Origin: Dolomedes plantarius
Taxonomy: Eukaryota > Arthropoda > Arachnida > Araneae > Dolomedidae
DNA: 64,000 nt
Direction: 5' to 3'
Assembly (NCBI GenBank): GCA_907164885.2
Contig: OU015493.1
Coordinates: 122,947,193 to 123,011,192 of the forward strand
Shown here: one piece after another, positions 31,513 to 46,200 of the stretch
How positions within the stretch are numbered: position 1 is the first letter of the stretch
How the letters are laid out: the number at the start of each line of letters is the position of its first letter
The notes under the pieces: model-generated
Databases searched by the model: none
Told to the model about the DNA's origin: nothing
What the model saw: only the letters and a program-made list of their open reading frames with translations
Made by a program: the position numbers and the translations under genes

Positions 31513-31560
31513 ATGGCGGATATTGTTCGTGAACTAGAGGCAGCAGCCGAAATTTTATTG
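31513..31560 (+). CDS. XPO4: XPO4 exon 1 (start codon)
   Basis: ATG in GTTGTCATGGCGG encodes MADIVRELEAAAEILL, matching human EVIAQLENAAKVLM just before the APP motif. Donor GTATTA is weak but phase 0 and correct. The exon was found by homology because it is only 16 codons; the minus frame over it is a shadow. Confidence 0.85.
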
Positions 31561-34500
31561 GTATTAAATAATATCGATCCCTTATTCCCCAGAATTTCTG
31601 ATTTAATAACCCAACTCTGTTTGTTAATATTCTGCGAAATAAAATCTTTTGTCGCATAGTTAACTTTACAAATGTAGTTTAATCTCCCTAAAACCACCTT
31701 TAGCAGTTCCTAAGAGTACTAGGAATATTTTACTCTGAATTCTACTGTAATGGAATTCAAATAGCCAAAATTTTCGTGATTTTTAAGTATAAATAAATAC
31801 AGCGTATAAAAGTTCAAATGATGTTTCTGAGTAAAATTCGTAATTTGTAGCTTTAAGAAATAATTGTACTTTCCACAGAAGCGTTTGTAAATGATTTTAG
31901 ATGCTTGGGCTCTTTCAGACTGTGACATTTATTTTTATCGATTGTTTCAAAAATTGTTATTCATTATTAATTATTTGGATCGTGAATATTTGATATTTTG
32001 TAATCACCAGACTCGTGATTATTATAAATTAATGCCAATGGTCATTAATAACCAACAGTTCTTCAGGCGATTTTTTATTGATGATTCAGCTGGAAATGAT
32101 TGAACTGACGATATCTAAAGAAAAATACGCATTTCAGTAGAGGAATTTATGAGATTTTAACCGATATTGTTAGGATCTAACCTGCAATAATCACATTGAA
32201 CTCGTGGATTTTTTGTTTTTTCTTGGTTTTCAATTTTTTTTCTTATTTGCTACTTGGGTGGTTAAGTGAATATTGGAATAAATCGGGGATTTTTCCTATG
32301 CTCAGTATAATTTAATCTAGGCTAAATAATTCTATGAACTTGAAATAAGTTGAATGCTGTCAATCTGAATATACATAGATTTTGAACTAGTCTGAGTATT
32401 TCAAGTTACCTTAATCAGACATCAGTTATTTTAATCATTAATAGTTTTGATTGAATGTTGATTCAGGTTTCATTGGTTTTACTTTTATATTTTTTAAAAC
32501 TTTTCTTGGAAGTATGGAATCCCTTCACAATCGATCGAAGTTCTGTCAAAAGAAAAAAAATAGTATCAGTACTTGAAGTATTTAATACTTATTTTTTAAA
32601 GATTATACAGTAGGGCACAATCTGTATTGTAGTACTGATTTGTTCATGTTTAAAGAATTTAAAGGGTACTCAAATACGTACCATTTAATGTTATAAATTA
32701 TTATTGTTTTAAGTGATATGTCAGTGAATAAGCATGGATAATATCTTTATATTAGCTAATTTATTAAGGAAAACATTTTGTCAGACAAATAGCTCTGTTA
32801 GTGTATTATGGCAGAGTAAGAAAACCTTGCAGGCTTATCTCAATCATCTATAAGCCAGGTGATGGCTGAATGTCTAGGGCGTTTGCATTCGGTTCAGATC
32901 CTGTGGGTTCAAGTCCCCCTGTTGGCATGGATGTCTGTAGCCATTCGGAATCAGTTTTAAACTGTAGGTCCCAGTCTAATTAGCCCTCGTGTAGCAAAAA
33001 GTTGACTGTAGCGTTCCAAAACCAAACAAATCATCTATAATAATTTTATGGTTCATCACTGACTAGATAAAATGTTGATCATATTTATTTTGTTTTACTT
33101 ATATTTTCCCCTTTAACCACATTTGAGTATGAAACTTCCAATATATGTTTATTTCTTAAACAATTACTTAGTTTATAAATGTATGTATTCTAGGCTCCTC
33201 CAAATTTAGTCAGCAGTGAACAGAGACATTGTGCTGAAGCAGTGTTTTTGAATTTTCAAAAAACAAAATCTCCATTTCAACTATGTCAGTTTATTCTCTG
33301 TAAGTATCAACCAGTTCATCTCAGTTCTAGAATTAACTTAAAGGATGTACTTATATAAATATTGTTACAGATATATAAAGAGGCTTAGTCCTATAGATAT
33401 TCATTTTGTATCTAAACTTAGCTGAAGTTTTGAATTACGGAAGGAAATTTGTCTTAATATTAGTTCTCCTGGTTATTTATTACCTAATGCTTTAGTTAGT
33501 ATTCAAAGTCTTATGTCAAATGGAATTAGATGTTTCAAGTGAATAATTTATCTTTTTTTTTATTGCAGCAAACAGCAAATCTGATTATGTCCAGTTTCAA
33601 GCTGCTTCTCTGCTTAAACATGCTATTATTCGGGAGTGGAAAATCATGCCTAAGCCTGAAGTGGATCAGCTTAGAGCTGGTCTACTTAATTTTGTTATTC
33701 AAAACACAGGGTAAAATTTCTTTATAAAACTATTAAAATCTTTCGTTATTGATGAACTAAAGATCAGTAGCTAAACTTAGTTATATAGCTATGAGTTACT
33801 TAACTAGAATGCTGGTTATACAAAGTTGAATTTGTACATGTAAATTGTTAAAACCCATGCCTAAAATTTCTTATTCAAAAATTTTTTTTAAATATAGGTG
33901 TGTATTAATTAGGAATAACTCATTTTAACATTTAAATATTAACATGATATAAACTTTTTTTAAAAGAAGTGTATTATTGTTTAAAATCAAAGTATCTGAA
34001 GTATCCTGTAAGTATATGTGATAAACATGCTTTATTTCTCCAGCCTGTTGAATGAAAAGTGGAAATATCAGCATCACATATGCTCATTTCTCAATTTTTG
34101 AGTATTGCAGTTTTTTCGAAAGAAGGCTGGTATTTTCTCTTCACAAAATTACTCATTAAAAAAACCAAATGTATATATAGGCTTTTTTTTTTTTTGTGTG
34201 TGTGTATATATCTATGTTTGTATTTAAAGGTAAAACCCTTTTTTTAAGCAGATAGGGCACAGCATATGAGTTTAAAAAATTAAATTTTATTTGTGCATGT
34301 GCTGTGGTATGGTTTGTACAAGAGAAGTTTTAGTTTCCTTGTCTTCAGAGACTGTAATTGTAGCATTCCTCATCTTTTTTCACTAGTTTAAAGCAGTTTT
34401 CTAGAGGCAAAAAAAGTGAACGTGCTTGAATGTCAAAAATTCAGTTTAGCTTCTGTCATTTTGGATTTTGCTAAGTTACATAATTATTATTTTTTTTTTC

Positions 34501-36268
34501 CATTTAAAAAAGTTTTAACAAAAAGTTACATTGTTGAATGTTCATTTTTTTTAGATAGATTAATAAATCATTTTCTTTCTATGATAGCCAGTATATATGC
34601 AGCAGGAACAAAACAGTTTAAAAACTTCTAGTCTGTGAAGAACCTGCTCAGTTTTGAGAAGAGGGTCCTTTTTGCTAAAAATATTTAAAAAAACAAACTG
34701 TAATTTAACAAGTTTCGGGCTCAACATAATCTTCGAAAACTGATGCCCCATCTGAAATTTTCAGTGTGTTTTCATAGACAGACAAACTGAGTATTGTATC
34801 AGTTCTGATCAATTAATCAATTTCTGAACAGTCTTGAAATGCTCTCCTGTTTGATTATGGAGAATAGATACTTAAAAACTGTATAGTTACAAAATATTTT
34901 TTGTTTTATCTTTTTTCTCCTTTATATGTTATAGAATATTTCACTTGTAAAATTTAGAATATGATTTTTAAAAAAAACCTCACTTTTCTTTTTTAGGCTA
35001 CAGAGTTATGTACGAGAACAGCTGTTGCTAGTTGTGGCTGTTATGGTCAAGAGGGCAAGTGTTGAGGATAGATCTGAAATTGTTGCAGAATTTTTAACAG
35101 AAATTTCTCAACTCATCAGCAGTGGAGATTCTGCAGTGGTACTTAGTTTTAAATCATAAGAGTATTCACTTGCACATATATGTATATAATATGCTCATAT
35201 TATTTTAGCCTTGTTTATCTCCTTTATGTAATGAATATGAATTTTTAATCTGTTATGAAATTTGTCAGTGTTTAAAATTTTCTTCTGGTCACATTAGTTG
35301 TATACCTTCTAATTCTAACTTGCTTTGACTCTGTTGTATTCATTTATGGGCAGATAAGCTTTTTATATGTTTTACTATAATTTTTTTCTTAATGAGTTAA
35401 CTTTATTAAAAAATGGGTAGTTAATTTTATGAAACAAAAAATCTTATTTATCATTCTTTGAATTTAAGTTTTGTATTTTCCAAATAGCTTTTCAAGGCTT
35501 TTCTTTAAAACAGAAAATCAAGAGTCATTTGATATTTATTTCTTCAGGTTCCAAAATCACAAAGATGTTTCTCTTTTTAAGAAGGATTTCAGGTCTTATG
35601 TCATCTATGTGCAATTCATAGTTTTATATAAATTTACTCATACATGATAGAGGAGGTTAGTTATCTTTCTATCATGAGAAAAACTTTTAAAATTGCATTT
35701 AAAAAAGTTTTAAACTGGTAGATGAAATCATAATGACTTTGTGTATGGTTTTTCTGAATGAACAAATTTCCTGTCATCAGATTACATCTTTTGATTACTA
35801 ACTGTAGATATTCATTGTGATTCAGTATTGTGTTAATTCATTTATTTGTAAAACTGCTGAGTTTATAAGGTCTTATTCATGGATAAAGTTTATTAATACC
35901 ACCAAGGCTCTGCTCCATCCCTTTCAGCCTACTTAACTTTTTTTTTCACTTAACTTTTCACATTTTATTGACAAAATAATTACAACAATGTCTTTTACTG
36001 TTATCAATTCCAATATAAGTGATAATTTTTGAGAATGTAATTGTGCTATCCTGTTTAGTTTTACTCTATTTTATAAGAATAGAACACTTTTTAAAAAGTA
36101 ATTTTATTGTGATATTATTTAAACTTAAAATTGTGAGTACTGTTAGTGAATCATTTATGTTTGAGTTTTTTCCAACTGTTGATGTCAACACCTATTTCTC
36201 TCTTCACCATTAAAGTATCCTAAAATGGCTCTTATTTATTTTTAACGGTTTAATTTATTATTATTATA

Positions 36269-36332
<64 letters not shown>

Positions 36333-36729
36333 TGTGGGTGTATTTGTGAAACTTTTTTTCATTATTTTTATTTAGCAAGCTATTGGTTGTTCCATATTAA
36401 CTGCTTTGCTAAATGAATTTGCCAGTTCAACTAGAGCAACAGATGTGGGTCTAACATGGGAAGCTCATCTTAATGCAAAAAAGAAATTTGAGGTAAAATA
36501 TAGATTACTATTTAGATTTACTGCTATATTCATGAGAAATAATGGTAATAAAGTGATTAAAAATAATGATACTTCATGTCACATAAAATTATGTTGTTTC
36601 TGATTGATTTGAATATGTTTGTTCTGTACACATACTGTCTAGTTGTTTCACTGGTGTTTATTATATCCCAAGGGATAAAACCATCCTGCTCATGAAATGA
36701 ATTTATTGTTTGATCACGCGATTATTAGT

Positions 36730-36772
<43 letters not shown>

Positions 36773-39700
36773 GTAGAATCTCGATCTATCGTTTTTCAAG
36801 GGACCGACTGAAATGAACGATAGATGCGGAAACATAACAAAGCAATATGATCGTTGGGACTGGATAAAATGAACAATACATACAGAAAAACGATGGATCC
36901 GAAAACGATCGATCGAGATTCCACTGTATACTAGCTGGATACCCATGCTTCGCTATGGAGTACATTCAAATTAAATACAACAGTCAATGTATGCAATTAA
37001 TGCCCCCCAAAAAAAATATATATATATATATTTATTAAAAAATCGTAACAGATATTTTTATAGACAAAATAATGTAAAAGAAAATATTCAAATTAAATCT
37101 AATAGAACATACTAAAGAATATAGTACAGTTTGAGAAACATTTCTTTTATAGTATTTTAATTTTTTTTTTTTTTTTTTTTTTGGATAATGTCCAATCGTA
37201 CTCACATTAGAAAGGAAAAAAAATTTTTAATTTGTCAATTTATTTCGTTGTTATGCACATGATGCAAAATTAGTTTTAAATATCACAAAAAGAAAAGAAA
37301 CCACATGATCAGCATTTAATAAATTAAATTCTAAAAATTAATCTTTAAAAATTCACCAAAAATCAGAAAATGGAGGTAAAGATTTGAAAAAGGTTTCATT
37401 TTAAAGGAATTTTTATGATCTTTCTCGTGATATAAATTTTATAACCCTCAGATTATTATTTGAAATACAAACTTTAAAAAAATTACAAAACAGCTTAAAA
37501 ATTTAATTTTTTTTTTAAATCTAAGAAGAATTTTTCAAAAATCTTTACTAGTTCACTGCACTACAAGAAGAATCGCCATGCAAGATTTCAGCCCTTTAAG
37601 TCCAGCGGTTTGGTCTGTGAGTTATATGTCAGTCAGTTACCAAACAGTTTTATATACAGGGTGATCGAAAAAGGTTGGACACATTTCGAAAGCTCATAAT
37701 TCTAAAAGAAATTGAGAAAACACAATAATATTCTTTTCAAACAACTTGGCAAGTGTCAGAAGATTTCTAAATGTAACTGGTACGCAACTGTGATATGGAA
37801 CATTGCGCAGAAGTGATGCAAGGTGGAAGAGGTCTTCGTTCGGCTTTTCGTCAGTGCAATGTCGACCATTCAGGAGAAAGCTCAATGTGTGTTGTGGTTA
37901 GCGGAGTACAAATCTGGGGTTCCGTCAAGAACATTGTTTACAGGGTAAATATACGGGGCTCGACACATTTACGGGGGAGAATTGTCGATGCAATTGCCAC
38001 AGTGGCTCCAGACATGCTCCGTAACACCTGGTTAGAGATTGATTATCGACTTGATATGTGTAGAGCAACCAACGGTGCTCATATTGAAACTTATTGAGGT
38101 AAAATTCTATTAAATTCTGTACATTACACAATGAAAGAATTCTATGTATTGTAATTATTTCATTAAGTATTATTATATGAAATGTGTCCAGCCTTTTTCG
38201 ATCACCCTGTATATAGATATTACTAAAGATCAAAGCTGAAGGATATATTACTCTGTACATTTGTACCTTCAGTAGACAAGGAGTTAAATTGTGTTAGCAC
38301 ATGAATGATGACCTAATATTTTGTTTCACTTATAATTCATATTGTGATAATGCTTAAAAAGGAATTAAACTGTTCCAGAATGAGTAAGAACCATGTTTAA
38401 TTATTGCTATTATATTACCCCTCATATTTCATTGAATGGAAATTTATCTCGCATAAGTCTTAAGGCATGATAAAGTTTTTATTTAAGCTTAATGTAGAGA
38501 GGTTGTAGAAGTTCTTTAAAAATATTGACAAAAATTCAACTAAATATTTTCTTAGAACCAGTGATCATAAGATATTTGGTGTAGTCAAATTGATAATCCA
38601 ACGCCACATAGACAGAATTTTAAAATCCCTTCAAACTTATCAATAGTGTTCATAAAAGTTGTTCTGTCCAGCAGCTGTACAAGAATTTCATGTAATTCTT
38701 TAAAGACTTCTGAATAAATCATGGGAATTGAACTTCTTGTTAACTAAGTATGGTTATTCACCAAGGATGGATCGTAAGTCTCAGATGAATCCTTAAAAAG
38801 CAGAGCTAGGACTTGACTCAGCATTATTCTCTCAGCTTTATGCCAAAAATAGATTCAAGCACATTTCGTCTGTTGCCAATTTATTTTTGATAGTGAACTT
38901 TTTGTTTTGCAAATTCTATGATTAATGTATCAAGGTATGCCTACTCTAATTAATATATATATATATATGGTACAGCTTTTGCAGATGCACCAAAGATGGA
39001 TTCGCTTTCCAAGCTTGGCATGGATGTAACTTCCTACCAAGCTTGGCAATTTTGTGTATGGTGTGGTAACCATGCGATTTTGTCTGGCAACCCAGTTTGA
39101 ATGGATGTTTAATCGTGTTCTGTTGTTGCTGGGATTAGATTGAAAGTTTTTTCATTGTGAGTTGTTTATGAGATTTCTGATGGCGGCCATGTTGGTGAAG
39201 CATGTTGTTTGTAAATATCAGGGGGAGGATATTGGGTAATATTAGGATTGGGATTTCTGTAATGTGTTTGGAAGTTTAATACAGCCAGCGAAAGATATAT
39301 TAGTGACGGCTACAAACCACCGTCCGGGGATTTCTGTAATGTTTTTGGAAGTGTAATACAGCCAGTGGAAGATACATTAGTGACGGGTACAAACCACCGG
39401 CAGGGCATTTCTGTAATGTTTATGTAAGTATAATACAGCCAGCGGAAGATATATTAGTGACGGCTACAAACCACTGGCTGGGAATTTATGATTTTGGAAG
39501 TTTAATACATTAACAGTAAGTTTGTTTTTAACTTATTTATTTCCTGGTTGTTATTGATGTTTTTTGTTTACATTTTGCAATGTAGGCCTAACAGATGTAC
39601 GTAATAGGGAAAAGTGTCAAAAACTTTTTACGTCAAGTTGGCGTCAAAAGCTTTTCACGCCAACTTTTCGTCAAGTTGGCGTCAAAAACTTTTGGCACCA

Positions 39701-40212
39701 ACTTGTCACCAAGGGTGGTGCGTCTGAAAAAGCTGTTTCATATATATATATATATTTGTTCATGTATAAATTTAATTTTTTTATCTGTATATAAAAATGC
39801 ATCTCTGTGTTTTTACATTTCAGAAAACTGATTTGAAACGTCTCTTCCAATTTTGTCTTCAAGGGCTTAGTGAGTTAAATAAAGTTGGGACACCTATTCC
39901 ACCTGAAACAGCAAAGCTGTTTAAAAAATTCCTCATGATTGCTGAGCAAGTTCTGACATGGAATTTCCAATTTGCCATGATGTGTATCCTTGTATTATAT
40001 TTTAAGTTTAACTCTGTTTTATTGCTATAAATGTAAATTAATCCTGATAGGATCCTGATCGGATAGAGGATATAGGCTTTTTACTCTAACTCTTAAAATT
40101 GGTAAGAAGTATTGTCTTTTCTTTGAGTGGATTCCTGCTCAATTGAAAATGTAAAATTGCACAATAGTATTAAAAATGTTTGTTGAACTTGATTAAAAGC
40201 AATAAAAGATAT

Positions 40213-40259
<47 letters not shown>

Positions 40260-43200
40260 CAGAATTTAGCAGTGGGCTGAAGTAGGAATAAGTAAAAAGA
40301 AGCAGTCATTTAAAAACAAAAGAACGTAGGTTTATTTTTCACCACAAAGTAAACTCGAGCTAACATTTAGCGCCGGCGATAGCATTCGGTCTAACACAAT
40401 GCTCCGACTGACCCCAGCGAGAGCTAAGTAAAGCCAGCACGTTATATACATTCAAACCACGTGTGCATCTGGCTGATTTGCATATGCAGAAAAATTTATG
40501 TCAAATAAAGATCAATATAATTGTCACAAAAATGTAATACTTCATTTACAATAAATGACAAAAATTACTACACATACAATAACAAACATTTAAAAAACAT
40601 ATAAACACCAAAAAAAGAAATGTTAAATTCAAACATTGCAACCAGCATTCGGGAATGACGTCCGAACATCACAACTTGCGATCTCAAAGAAACAGTTACA
40701 TCACGTCATTCCCGAAGCATGCACGTCACTCGCTGTAAGGGAAAAACACATAACGTTTAACTTCCAAATTGGGAAGACAGAGAGTGGGGAGTATCCCAAC
40801 AATGTTAAAGTTCTGCAAATAGTGCTTAGGATTATTAATTATCCTGATAGTTTTTATAATTGTTAGTTTTAGATTTAAAGATAAATATTACATACATTCT
40901 GGTAAATGTAATTGTAAAATTTCTCATAAATATAACAGGAAACTCTGTTGTAGGCAATTCTCCAACAAACAGTATTTTGAAGAGTTATTAAATTATTAAA
41001 ATAGAAACAAAAAAAAGTGTAATTGTATTTATATGTTTAAATAAAAAATACAAGGCTTGGCATGAGTCATTTTTTTCACTAGAATTCATTATTCTAAACT
41101 GTTCATTTTAATTTACTTTTTTTGAGTCTTACTTTTTTTGCTTTTTAACTGTGTAAACATTTTAGCAAATTTGCTAAAAATTATGCATGACTGGTCTCTA
41201 TTGAAATACAGTGCAATTTTCAATAGTTCCCCTATAATTTTTTGATAACAAATTTTTAAAGAATTATTACATCTTGGATAATTCAAAATATTTTTTATTC
41301 TAAAATGGTAAAAAAAATGTTAAAGCCAGCATTTCAAATCAGTTAAGTTACATATAAGTCAAATCATTTATCTATATAAGTAAAAGAAAAACTTTGTTGG
41401 ACGGGGAACAATTCCGGGTAGACCGTTTCCAGTATGGCATCCATTATGAAATTCTGCCATGTTTGAAAATGTCTCAATCGATGTATTTTTATTTTTCATG
41501 AAAGTACATAAATGTTACATATTTGGAAAGAGCTTTAAAAACTGATAATATTTTCTGCGTACGCTTATTCTGTTACTTTAATAGTTTTAGAGGTAGTTCA
41601 ATTCTAAATGCATACTCCACTGAACAAAACGTAACTGACATGATTTACGATGTAAACACAGCGTGATTCTCACTAAAAAATGAATCACTGAAAAGAAATG
41701 TTTCATCATGTGTCTAATTTTTAATTATTTTTCTATTTTTCATACTTTTAATTCAAACTTAAATAGAAATCTTAAATAGATCATTTTAAGATATACTGAT
41801 TTTGGGGGAATTTTTTTACAGTTAAAAGTGAGAAAAAAATTTTAATTCAAGGGAACTGTGATTCGATAGCTGGGCAAAGCCCGAGCATAGCCGGGCTTTA
41901 CCCGGTTAGTGTAACATATAATAGTAAAAAGGAAAACATTGATTTTTTTAAAATAAAATTTGCATTTTCAAAACTAACATCTGAATATAGAACTTCAAAA
42001 TGAGTAATTAAGTTTTATTTCTATTTTACGTATTTAGTATGTATAAACTAATTTTTAAATGTTTATGGAATTGTTGCTGCTAATATTGCCTACAGTTACA
42101 TTCTATTCTTTGTCAATTATGCAAAAATATCTCAACTGTATCTTCACATCTTTGGAGAGTTATTTGACAGGCTACATACAAAAAGGTCAATCCTGTGGTT
42201 TTCCTAGCTTACATCCCCCCCACCCCCTTCATTTTAAGGAGGATTGTCTAGTGTGAAAGTTTGTTTATCTTATAGTTGTATCTGTCGGAAAACAATCCTT
42301 TATTTTGTGGTAATGATGGCTTATTGATAGAGGTGTTTTAAGTAAATTTTATTTTACTAGTATTCTCAATTTAATTTTCTCTCCTATATTAGCTTTAAGT
42401 TTCAAGATCTACACATTTTTTTGTCTTACATAAGAAAATTTTGCATTTTGGTCCATACTAGGGAAATATTTATATTAAAAATCCACTTGCAGTATTGTGT
42501 TCATTTTCTCAGGTCAGAAACATGATTTACTGAAATTTATTGCTTGCAACATTATTTTTAATGCTGTGTCCTTGTTGAGCTGTTTTATGGCTCTTTAAAG
42601 TTTACAAAGAAATAATTTGTTAGTGTGTTTAATTACATGATGGATCATACCATATGTACAAAGAAATAATTTATGTTAGTGTGCTTATGTGATGTATTAT
42701 ACTATATTATCTTGATTTTAGAACCTTTACTAATATAGTACTTTGAAAGCTGAATATTTTGACTTCTCTTCTTTTCTGTATGGTTGAATGAAAAAAATTA
42801 TGTAATATAGCTTTTTTCTATGATTTCTGATTTGCCTTAACCTAAACAGTACCACGGAAGTTAGTTGGAATGTTTGAAGCTCAGCAGTGTCCTGTTCTCA
42901 GACCTAATTTTGAATGGCATGATGTGTTTCTAGACCCTAATGTTGTGCAGCTATTTTTCAAAGTGAGTGCTCTTTTTTTTTTGGTGTGTGTGTGTTTGTT
43001 TTAATTCATGTTTTGAGGAATAAAATTTTATGTAGATTTTGATCAATTTGTGCTCATTTAATACCTTTAAAAAGATATGTTGAACTTAAATACTTAAAAT
43101 TTTGTTCTTTATTTAAATTTATTTTATTTCTAAGGGGGGAATTGTAGATGTAATAATCAGATAAAAGGAAATGAGGAAAAGTTCTTGAAATCAGTTTTGA

Positions 43201-46200
43201 TTGTTTTGCTATTAATAGATTCCAAATTTTTATGAAACATTTTTGTGCCAATTTGGATTGATTCATAGCAAAAGCAATTTTTGCTACAGTGCCCTGTTGG
43301 TTTTAATAAAGTTGACGATGAAATGAAGCTCATAATGCAGTGAGATTAATATAAATCTCAGTTGTGTATGCTAAATTTAGAATTAGAGGAGTAGTTGAAT
43401 GGATATTTATTTAAAATCTCAAATTATGGTGGAAATTAACTAAAATGTTATCCCCTTCAGTTATTAATGTTAAAATTTTGTTTCATATGATGTTGTACCC
43501 ATTTTTTTGTTAATTTGTATTTTTGGATGGAAAATAAGAGAGTTATTTTTTATATAAAAATATACCAATCTGACTAAAATAGGTTTCATCCATAAACATA
43601 TCTATGTAGAAAAATGCATTTTTGCTAATCAAAAAGTATTACATTATTGTATATTTTTATTTGTGTATCTACTAACTTTACATAAAATTGATTTAAACAT
43701 TTTTTTCTAATTCTTAACTGAACTAATGAACTTTATCTGCTTTTCAGTTGCACTGGCAAGTTAGAGATAATCCAGATCTCTGTCACCACACATTGCAGTG
43801 CTTTCATCAGTTAGCTTCATTAAATGGAACTATTATGCACAAAAGAGAAGACAAATGCTCTTACCTTAGTTGGTTTTTAGAAAATTTGCTTCAGCTGTTG
43901 ACAAGGTATGAGTTACAATTAATTATTAGCTTTGTTTAAGGTTGTTTTGGATGACATGGTAAAAAAAAAGATCTTCTAAAATTCTAACTTAAAAAAAATT
44001 AATTTTCATAACATTTGTAACTTAGTATGGACATTGCAGAATACTGCAGAGGATAAAAGCATTTCAAATTTTTATCTCATTCTCCTTCTTACCTCTTTCG
44101 TAGAAAACATATGAAGCATCCTTCCCCATATGGGGGATCATACATAAGAACGTTATATGTTCAGGTAAATAACTAATTATTTTTCCTTGAAATGAAGGAA
44201 ATTTAAAGTCATATTTTTTTAAATGTCGTGAATTGAATGTTTTCATTCATAGTATGAACCATTTTGTCTTCTGTGCCTCTCACCTATATGGAACTTTTTT
44301 TCAGAACTAAATGCAAAAATAAAACCACTTGGCTCATTCCACCGGTGCATCACTGGTATCAGAGTAATCGCCCGGGTGGCTCTCTGGTACTTAGTTGTAA
44401 CAGACAAGATCAAACCATTCTTACTTGCTTTTTCAGTAGGCATTTTATCTTTGACATATTCTGAGGATTCTAAGTGTTTTGAAATCTGCTCCAAGTGTTC
44501 TACTGAGCGGGCTTCCCCGGAGCGTATTCTTGCGTGCCTAGGGCTCTCCATGCAGGATCTAGTGCCAATCCATTGATGGTTCTGGATTTTCTGAGGTCCG
44601 GGGAGAGCAATTGTTTTGGCCCTGGGGGGCCACTTTGTGTAAATGGAGGTTAGCAAAGGGCCACACTTTTAAAATTATTGCATTTATTAATTAACTTCGC
44701 ATTTCACAAAAGGTAAAAATTGTATAATGAAAATCAATAAATATAAATTAAATAAAATATTGGCAGTTTTTCTGGGTGTCTTGGTGGGCCACAAAAAAAT
44801 CTGTAGCAAGCCGCTGTTTGCCCATCCCTGCCTTATGGTGTACAATGTCATGGACCTGATCTAGCCCTGCTAGTCTTTGGGGATGTGCAACAACTTCATT
44901 TTGTAATTAAATCCCCTATTCAAAAACAGCAAAGTGGAAACATTTTTTGACTATAGATCTTTATTCAACCTCATATTAAGAAATTCAAATTCATTAAAGA
45001 AAATATTCTTGCCCACAAGTAAAATATTTAGTATCAGGTCTTTTAACTTATGAAAATCCTATTTTAGTAGATATGTTAAAGTCAACTCTGACCATACCTA
45101 TCTTATATACTTACAAATTTAAGAGCGAACAATAACAAACTCTTATTTTCTCTCCTGTTTTAACCTCATGGTGATCAATATTGTCAAGAAACTTAAAATT
45201 GCCATTATATTGTTGTCTATTTATAGGCCAGGTTAATTAGAACTTAAGTATTAATGTAAACAATACATCATTGTTATAGTCTGTCTGTATATGTCCATAA
45301 AACTCCTGGTTCACAATCCTGGGAATTTATTGGTAGTGTATTATATCTTTTAACAGATTTTATTTATTTATTTTTAAAGCAATGTTTTCTCATGTTTGGT
45401 ATATTTTATTATTTACATCTTGTTTTACATTAGAATTATAAAACTTTAACATGTAAAATTTTATGTTTCAGTGGTCCTCTAAAGGATTATGAGACAATTG
45501 GAATAGCAAATATGATAAGCCGCCTACATATGTTCTTTCCAGCTTTATGTATATCCTCTTTGCCTTCTAATATAATTCAGGCATATCTTCTTGAGTTAAC
45601 AAAAATGGCATGCATTTTTGCAGAACGTGCAGCACAAGAGGAACTGGTATGTTTTAAGAGTAAACTATATTTTTTACAAATTTCAATGTCTGGCAACTAT
45701 TTTAGTCTCACGTTATCAGTTTTCTTATGTTCTAAAGTGTAATTAAAATAATAATAATAATAATAAAAGTATGAATGTGATAGAAAAAAGGCTATTGAAA
45801 GTAATATGTTACTGACAATATCATTTTATTTAATTGGATAATTATATGACGTATACATTATATGAATTCTCATTATTTTTTAAAATTTATAACAAAGTTT
45901 ATTGTACTTCAATTCTCAAATTCAGAATGTTATAAGTTTGTTATGGTTAAGAAAAACACATAAATTGAGAATATTAAAGTGGTTTTCATAAACCTGCTAC
46001 ATAATATGAATTATTTTATTTATTTTGGGGGAGTGAATGCTTTGCTATTGTTACATACTAGCTGAGCTTCGTCCAGCTATAGAATTGCTTGATATTCGAA
46101 TCACAGTTCTCTTGAATTTAAATTTCTTTTCACTTTTAATTGCCAAAAAATCAGTACATCTTCAATTGATCTATTTATAATTAAAAGTATGAAATATAGA

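Noticed and set aside
44243..44656. Minus-strand 137-codon frame as a host gene
   Set aside because: No splice support or family motif, and the region ends in a hAT-like terminus; more likely repeat.
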